Shown here piece by piece: positions 57,825 through 64,000 of a DNA stretch of 64,000 bases. The notes under the pieces were generated by a model. The model did not search any database and was not told where the DNA came from. It saw nothing but the letters and a program-made list of their open reading frames with translations. This DNA comes from Eleginops maclovinus (taxonomy: Eukaryota; Chordata; Actinopteri; Perciformes; Eleginopidae): contig NC_086368.1 in the NCBI RefSeq assembly GCF_036324505.1, forward strand, positions 2,108,001-2,172,000, read 5' to 3'. Made by a program: the position numbers and the translations under genes. The number at the start of each line of letters is the position of its first letter. Position 1 is the stretch's first letter.

Positions 57825-60266
57825 CTATAGAGGAACACGTCTGCATTTCCTCGCTGCAAAGTCATTAATTAGGTCATCATAGGACAGCCTCTGAGCCACT
57901 TCACCATTAATGCTGATGACAGCAAGACCACTTAGACGTTCCTGCCCCATTGTTGAACGTAAGTAAGTTTTGATGAGCTTCAGTTTCGAAAAACTTCGCT
58001 CAGCAGAGGCAACTGTAACAGGGAGAGTCAATGCGATTCGAAGAGCAACCCAGAGATTTGGATACACCTCTTGAAGGCGATTCTCATGGAGAAATGAGAG
58101 CAACTCCAAGGCAGTTGTTTGTGGTGGCAGTTGAGGAAGGTTGATGATTTCCTGAACCATCTCAAGTCCATCAATATCCGAATTTCCTTTCTCAGTCAGT
58201 GTCTTCTGCACTTCGATGCAGTTTTTTTGCAGGTTCTCCTTGGACATTCCGTGCACTCTGCTGAAATCAAGCAGCACTCCAAATTTGTCTCTGACCTGGG
58301 TCATGGTCTCAAAACGCTCCTGCAGTGACATCAAAGCGGAGTCCACAACACTGTTGAAAAAGGATACCTCAAGCCTTTTGAGGGCATCACTGAAGGGCTC
58401 GTCTGCAGCCTCATATGCAAACTGCTTTCTTGTGTTCCTGAGCCTTTTCTCCTTGAGCTCTGGCTCTATGTTCATCGCCTCGCAAAGGTCCTTGGCAGTT
58501 GACACTGCCTGAGCAAACCCAGAGTGCCTGTATCTGGAGAGGGAGGTTTTGGCATTGTCAATGAGCCCGACGGCAATGTCAAGCTGCATTGAACTTGTCT
58601 GCAGGAGCTTGTTTACCTGGTTAGTGGTTGTAAGAATTTCACACCAGACAACAGAACAGATCAGAAATCTGAAAGAGGCCACTTCTTCTGCCAGGGCTTG
58701 AGCCTCTATTTTTGCAACAGAGTCATTGACAGTTTCCCTAGCCTCGATGAGCGCATTTTGGATTTCTTTGATTTGACTTCTGACAGCTGTGACACTCCTA
58801 AGCCTGCTCTCCCACCTCACATCACTCCATGATTTCACAGTTAGGTTGATGTGTTTTGTCAAGATGCTCCACAGCTTTGTAGCTCCTGAGAAGAAACAAA
58901 ATAGCTTCTGCAAATAGCCAAAAAAGCCAGTGGCATCCCTGGATGACTTCGCAGCATCAGCTATGACAAGGTTCATAGAATGAGCTGCGCAAGGAACAAA
59001 CAACGCCCTCGAATTCAACTGTAGCAGTCGGGCCTGAACTCCTTGCTTTTTCCCCTTCATGTTCGCACCATTGTCGTAGGCCTGTCCGCGGCAATCATCA
59101 AATGGAATGTCGAGTTCCTTTAATTTGTCTAAAAGGACAGTAGACAGGTTCAGGCCAGTTGTTTCAACCACCTCCATATACCCAAGGAAATACTCCTTGA
59201 TATTTGGCTTTGGCTCCAATTCAACAATGCGCACGATGAGGGACATTTGCTCCTTGTGGCTTATATCAGGTGTACAGTCAAGAATTATGGAGAAATATTT
59301 CGCTTCCTGAATCTGTGTGTGGATTGTTTGCAATGTTTTGTTGGAGACGATCTGGATCAGCTCATTTTGTGTCTGCTGACCAAGATAATGTGTTCGGGAG
59401 CTTTCATCGGTTATCTTGGTCAGGTGGTTCTCCATCACAGGATCAAAACTGCCTAAAAGTTCCACTTCTTTTAAGAAGTTGCCATTGTCTGGTTCATACA
59501 GACACTGTGAAGAGCCTCTAAATGACAAATTCCTTGAGGCAAGAGATAGGGTTATTTTCAGTAAGCTTTTGAGAACATCTCGCCACCTTCTTTTTTCTGC
59601 CTCCAGCAATGTCTGTTCCTGGTAGTCTATTGTCGTATTTGTCTGTAAACGTGTGTCCAGTTCTCTCCATTTAAACATGCACTGGGCATGGTCTGAGCTA
59701 CATTCATGACTTATCAAATTATTGTTAATGTTGGACCAGTCACCGTTGCCCTCTGCAGTGAGCTTTATAGCTTTCAAACTGAAAAGCTTACACGCAAAAC
59801 AGAATGCAGCATTGTTCTGTTTCGAGTAAACAAGCCAACTTCTCTTGACTTTCTCTCCATTTGAGAGCGATTTGAAATGCAGGCTACTATGAAACGCCCT
59901 GCCATCTAGTCCCTTTGGAAAATTAAAATCTGATGGGACTCTAAATGGACCTCTTCGTACGATCTCAACACGATCCGCATCTAAAATCCGTAATGGCCAG
60001 AGAGCAGGATCAGTTGGAGAGGGCAAACCCGTTTCTACCTTGTCACCTTCTGACGGACTCTCAGTGACAGGACTTTCAGAGGTGGTGGTTATCTGCTGTG
60101 TATCTGTGGTGGTTGAGGGTGGTTGATCAGGGCTTAGTACTGTTGCGGGGGTGTACAGACCTGCTTGCTGGCTGGGGTTGATTGGGTGAACTTGTCGATG
60201 GTTCTTCCTCATCTGTGTCCTCTTCTTGGCCTCGTGCTCCCGCTTGAACGTATTTCAGCATTGACC
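57825..60266 (-). CDS. hAT transposase, ZMYM1-like/Tip100 type, main exon
   Basis: A 795-codon frame from Met at 60212. It has a TTF-type zinc-finger region (about 95-180: FCFACKLFS, GDWSNINNNLISHE), the RNase-H-like catalytic core with acidic residues in SIILDCTPD (D312) and GQAYDNGANM (D380), the CAAHSMNLV motif (408-416), SDVRWESR, and the C-terminal hAT dimerisation region (about 715-785: LTLPVTVASAERSFSKLKLI). The protein cuts and pastes the element (family knowledge). Upstream, an acceptor at 60267-60268 opens a stretch starting at 60266 in another frame, which would run into a TGA at about 60125. Either a one-base change has broken the spliced N-terminus, or translation starts at 60212. 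No other damage is seen. Confidence 0.92.
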
Positions 60267-61362
60267 CTGCATTAATTTAGAAATACGAAGAAAAAAGATC
60301 AGTATAGAAAGAGACAAAATATTCAAATAAAGAATCTTATACCAAAAAAGAAAATAAAGATTTAAAACTGAAAGCATGCAACCAAGGAGCTCTCCCCCTT
60401 TATTACTTATATATCAACTATTTGATCAATCTTATCTAATCTAATATAAAAACATTATAGAATGAGTTGCAATATTGTACACAATTTAATAATAATGTTT
60501 GCTTTATATCATTCATAATGGATATTTTATATTTATATCTTAACAACAGGAATAAAAGGAATAAAAGCAAAATGATACACCTTACACAAGACTATTAAAC
60601 TCTACATTTAATTGAATACAATATGGTTAGGAGGGCATTTTGTTTACTACAAAACGTTTTTCTATTTCACCGACAGATGTCGTCCATGCCTTTGCATGAT
60701 ATAAATGCAATCAAAACGCCAGTTAATTTAGTCATGTATCTTCTGTCACTCTCAGATATAGCTAAGCTAGCTGTAGCAGTAGCTACAGGCTTCACATTAT
60801 CACGAACCCTTTTCTGTCCCATTGCACATAGAACACCTAACCTTATTTATGTGAGACTGTAGCCTATTTTGCTGAATTCTACCGAATGACAATCCTAAAG
60901 ATGGCCGTGGGTTTATTATGCATTGGCATTGCAAACTCCAAAATAAAATATACTTTCTCAAATGCTATGTAAACTTTTCTAAATGCCTGGCTAAACACTA
61001 TTAATTTCACGCCACACAGTGATAAATGGTCTGAAGCCAGAATTGTTAGCCTACCTAGTGCAATGACTGCTAACTGTTACTGAGAAAGTATTGGCCACCG
61101 TCACGTCAAAATAAACCATAAACTGTCTACTATTCAATATCTAAAGTAAAGTAACGGCTAACTGGCATCAGTTACTTGCAAAATGCAGTTATAATTTTTA
61201 ACAGCAAAATCTCAATTTAGCTTGCGCCTAAGTTATAACACATATTTGAGTTTGCTAACATTAGCAATAACGTCAGCTAGTTCAAGGTGTATGCATAGGC
61301 TAAGCTTTACACTAGCTGCACATATTTCCCGTATTTAAGAAAGATTAAACGTGGACACTTAC
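60267..61362 (-). other. Predicted intron of the hAT transposase gene
   Basis: About 1.1 kb, AT-rich, bounded by GTAAGT and ATGCAG on the minus strand. No other element seen inside. Confidence 0.5.
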
Positions 61363-61441
61363 CTGCAAGTGATGCACGGGCATCATCTCGCCGTTTCCTC
61401 TTTTTTCTTTTTTCTGCTCCTGACTCCTGTTGCCTTTTCAT
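61363..61441 (-). CDS. Probable N-terminal exon of the hAT transposase
   Basis: An ATG at 61439-61441 opens MKRQQESGAEKRKKRKRR, a basic nuclear-localisation-like start, ending ...RASLAG at the donor G|GTAAGT (intron from 61362). The matching acceptor ATGCAG|GG at 60267 gives a 1.1-kb intron. Across the junction the frame enters ...SMLKYVQ..., not the frame of the 795-codon ORF. This structure is typical of hAT genes of this group, but the junction is predicted, not shown. Confidence 0.55.
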
Positions 61442-61760
61442 TTCCAAAAATGTCGAGTAATCCAAAAGACCACTGACAGCAAGGGCACCCACAGGGCGCT
61501 TGGGACGCAGATTGTGCAGATTGTGTTTTCGTTTGTGTTTGTGTGAGTGGGGAGGGGAGGGGGGAGGGGGGGGAGGGGGGGGCACCATCGGTACCTTTGA
61601 GTAGTATGCCTAAAAAGTGCCTCATATTTCTATAGTCTACTGAAATAATTTCGGCCTTATAATTATTATGACGATTTTTCATTAGGCTATTTTTGGTGGT
61701 GCCCCCTCGACACTTGGTGCCCTACGCACAGCGCGTAATGCGCGTTATGGGAGCGGCGGC

Positions 61761-61764
<4 letters not shown>

Positions 61765-61838
<74 letters not shown>
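61765..61838. repeat. (TG)n microsatellite
   Basis: About 37 TG units at the right border of the hAT element. Confidence 0.95.
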
Positions 61839-61839
<1 letters not shown>

Positions 61840-62044
61840 CTAAAAATACCGAGCTTGTGTAAACTGAGGTGCAGATGTTTAAACTTGTGCCTGGAGAAAT
61901 GTGGGGGTAAATTAAAAATCCTCTTATTGGACTTCCAATCTGAAATATACAACACCTTTATGACTCGTGATAATACACATTTTCAATTAATACTCCTTCA
62001 TTTGTGGTGCCACTTGTTTTCTTTATTGTAACTGGCAGTCATGA

Positions 62045-62540
62045 GGGAATACTGTTGGACCAATAGACTGTATAAATAATGGACGTAGTATCCGTGACGT
62101 CACTCATAGGTTTGTGAAGAGCCGTAATGAAGCTCAAAGTGGGCGACTCCTACCGTCGACATCTTCTCAGTCTACCTCCCGCCCACTCCCGGCTAATCCA
62201 AATATGGACATAGGGTTGGAGCTGAAGCGGGCGTCGCTACTGAAACACGCCCATCTAGCTCGAAGCTACCAAGCTAGCGAAGGCTTCCATGCTAGGCTAC
62301 ATGCTACCGTATGCTACTCGCGGCGCTATCCGCTAAAGGTCAACATCACACCCTGCGGTCTAGTTGCTTCAGGTTGCCGGTCGTCTTACTCAAGGTAAGT
62401 CAACCTGAAGCTATACAACAAAACTTGACATAAAGATCTCTCTGTTATTGAGATTATACTGCACTATTTTAAAAATGCTTGTTTCAAATATAGATGTAAT
62501 TTGCGACACTACATTTTGACCAGAAATGTGCAAGTACTTG
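62045..62540. repeat. Dispersed fish repeat, about 500 bp
   Basis: Starts near GACTGTATAAATAATGGACG with GTGACGTCACTCATAGG, typical of a common teleost non-autonomous DNA element. The distal 150 bp (62384-62535) is the inverted counterpart of 13585-13741. Confidence 0.6.
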
Positions 62541-62558
62541 TCGCTGCAGCCTGCGGGA

Positions 62559-62630
62559 TGTCCAAGTCGGCCATTTTGAAAATATCCAAGTCGACCATTT
62601 TGAAAATGTCCAAGTCGGCCATATTGATTA
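62559..62630. repeat. 24-bp tandem repeat with YY1-like core, three units
   Basis: TCCAAGTCGGCCATTTTGAA-type units start at 62559, 62583 and 62607 (period 24), each with a CCATTTTG or CCATATTG core. They are followed by ACGTCAC. Confidence 0.9.
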
Positions 62631-62639
62631 CGTCACATG

Positions 62640-63110
62640 CTCAAACGTTAGGTATCCCTCTTCCCGTTTTAGCGAACTGAAAGAAGGGTAAACCTTGCGT
62701 TCATGATGTTTATTTTCGCTCTATTAATGAACTATTACATTAGAATTGTGTGATAACTCTAGTTTACATTTAAGTGTTTTTATTTTGCTGCGTCGGCGTA
62801 ATTATCTACCGAATATACTTAACATTTTCAGCAAGTCTAGGGGTCGAATCCAGAGTAAAATATCGGTGAATAAAGTGAATGTTATTTTTATTTTCCTTTC
62901 AAGTTGAGATTTTGTTGGAGTGGCTAGATGCCACTAAAATACTCCCCTAAACACTAAAATTCAGCAATAAACATGCGTTATCATTATTTATCACTCCAAT
63001 AGCAATTCTAGTTGTTTACATTTCACACTATTAATTAATCTTGCAAACAGCAAGTAATTACAAAAGCTTATAGCCTATTAGGTGTGTTCCATGAGTCAAA
63101 AGATTTCTAC
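62640..63110. other. Unassigned intronic DNA
   Basis: AT-rich, nothing recognised. Confidence 0.4.
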
Positions 63111-63475
63111 ACAAAAAAAATATTTAATGTCCACAAACAAAATGAACAGCAATATTTAACATTTATTGAAAAAAATAATCCACAAAAGAACGGGAAATAT
63201 TAAAAAATTTTAAAATTGAAAAAAAAATACGGGTTTAATTCACAAAACAAAATTTTAAATAAAAAAGGGGGGGGGTGTGGGCCAGGGGCACAACTTCAGT
63301 GGAACCCAGTTGAAGATAGGGGGATTTTGGGGAACCCCCGGCGGCGAAGAAGCCAATCCCTAAAAAGCCTCCCCTTTGTAAAACAAAAACTTAAAATTTT
63401 TTTGGGAACTAAAACCCTTAAAAAGCTTCTCTTGCCTCCTCCCCCCAAAATTAATTTTCCCTACGAAAACACCTG
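63111..63475. other. Homopolymer-rich, possibly low-quality stretch
   Basis: An unusual run of doubled homopolymers (AAAAAAGGGGGGGGG, TTTTTTTGGGAAC, CTCCCCCCAAAA) unlike the rest of the window. The 124-codon frame across it is probably not a gene. It may be a read-end artefact or a decayed repeat. Confidence 0.4.
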
Positions 63476-63797
63476 CGGTCTGTCCTCTTTGTTCATGGAC
63501 AAAAACGGGGGGCATGTCCACATGCCCCTGGACAGAGACATGTTCTCCTGGGATCCAGGATTCCGCTGCCTGAACATTCTTCATGGTTGACTGTGATAGG
63601 AGACAGGTAGGCAGTTAGTAAAATATATTGTATCAGTAAACATATTCTCATCCTAATAACACTGTTAAAACCACTGAGGTCAAAATTACGCATAGGTCCT
63701 GTAAACTTTGGATGGCCTGAGGATAACAACTCTTTCAAAAACACACACACGTCCACAACCCATCACGTTACAATGTACCCTTGTACCAGACTACAGC

Positions 63798-63822
63798 CCC
63801 CCCCCCCCCACACACACACACC
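63798..63822. repeat. C-run followed by (CA)n
   Basis: About 11 C then about six CA units. Confidence 0.9.
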
Positions 63823-64000
63823 TGTACAATGGTAAAGGGGCTATGCATGTATTTGCACCTCACCATTAAGAATACAAGACATACAGTTTTCTGCGCATGC
63901 CATTTCTGTGCTACTGGTGCAATACAAGTATTACTTTGAACATTAGCAGTATCTCTTGCAATGACTAAAACTATGCAGAGAGAATTATCATAATTGTATC

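Larger units (their letters stand above)
57380..61764 (-). mobile_element. hAT transposon with long transposase ORF, 4.4 kb
   Basis: Starts CAGTGCCGCTGCT and ends AGCGGCGGCACTG, inverted repeats with one mismatch, flanked by TGTGTGTG on both sides (57372-57379 and 61765-61772). The sub-terminal TTGGTGCCCTA is also inverted. The duplication lies in a TG-repeat target, so on its own it is weak; the ends and the coding capacity make the call. The minus strand codes for a large hAT transposase and a probable upstream exon. A long C-run (57427-57457) lies near the 3' end. Confidence 0.93.
45578..64000 (+). other. ptprg: ptprg intron downstream of exon B (partial)
   Basis: Starts with donor GTAAGC. 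No further exon of the carbonic-anhydrase-like, fibronectin or phosphatase domains was found up to the window end. The segment at 45578-46495 is unassigned. Confidence 0.8.

Noticed and set aside
63216..63590. 124-codon frame near the window end
   Set aside because: Crosses the homopolymer-rich patch, has no recognisable domain, and does not match the next expected ptprg residues.

Overview
This is vertebrate, almost certainly teleost fish, genomic DNA. It is AT-rich and intron-like, with long CA/TG microsatellites and a dense load of typical fish transposable elements (Tc1 with IR/DR ends, L1-like LINEs, a BEL/Pao LTR element, hAT elements and many MITEs). There is no operon structure, rRNA or CRISPR.

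The only host gene I can support is a ptprg orthologue (receptor-type protein tyrosine phosphatase gamma) on the + strand. It is seen as two consecutive coding exons of the extracellular carbonic-anhydrase-like domain, at 24780-24962 and 45429-45577. The splice phases fit and the protein runs on without a gap across a 20.5 kb intron. Nearly everything else is intron: at least 24.8 kb upstream, 20.5 kb between the exons and at least 18.4 kb downstream.

Layout. 1-24.8 kb: old MITEs, hAT remnants and microsatellites, a 548-bp element at 8896-9443 with perfect 11-bp inverted ends and a perfect 8-bp target duplication, and a broken Tc1 copy (22.5-23.4 kb) inserted in a MITE. 24.8-45.4 kb: exon A; a 5'-truncated L1-type LINE split by a non-autonomous LTR element (27614-30435) with a proline-rich reading frame; a full-length BEL/Pao element (31343-38426) with an uninterrupted 1918-codon ORF, two 618-bp LTRs differing at one base and a 5-bp target duplication; a nested MITE cluster (39.5-41.2 kb). 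45.4-64 kb: exon B; a full-length but broken L1-type LINE (47060-53380, minus) holding a hAT MITE; and a 4.4-kb hAT element (57380-61764, minus) with a 795-codon transposase ORF and a probable upstream exon.

The mobile elements do not work with ptprg. The long protein-coding ones lie mostly antisense to it, as expected for elements tolerated in introns. The freshest insertion is the BEL/Pao element. Similarity calls come from reading motifs and from family knowledge; no database search was run.
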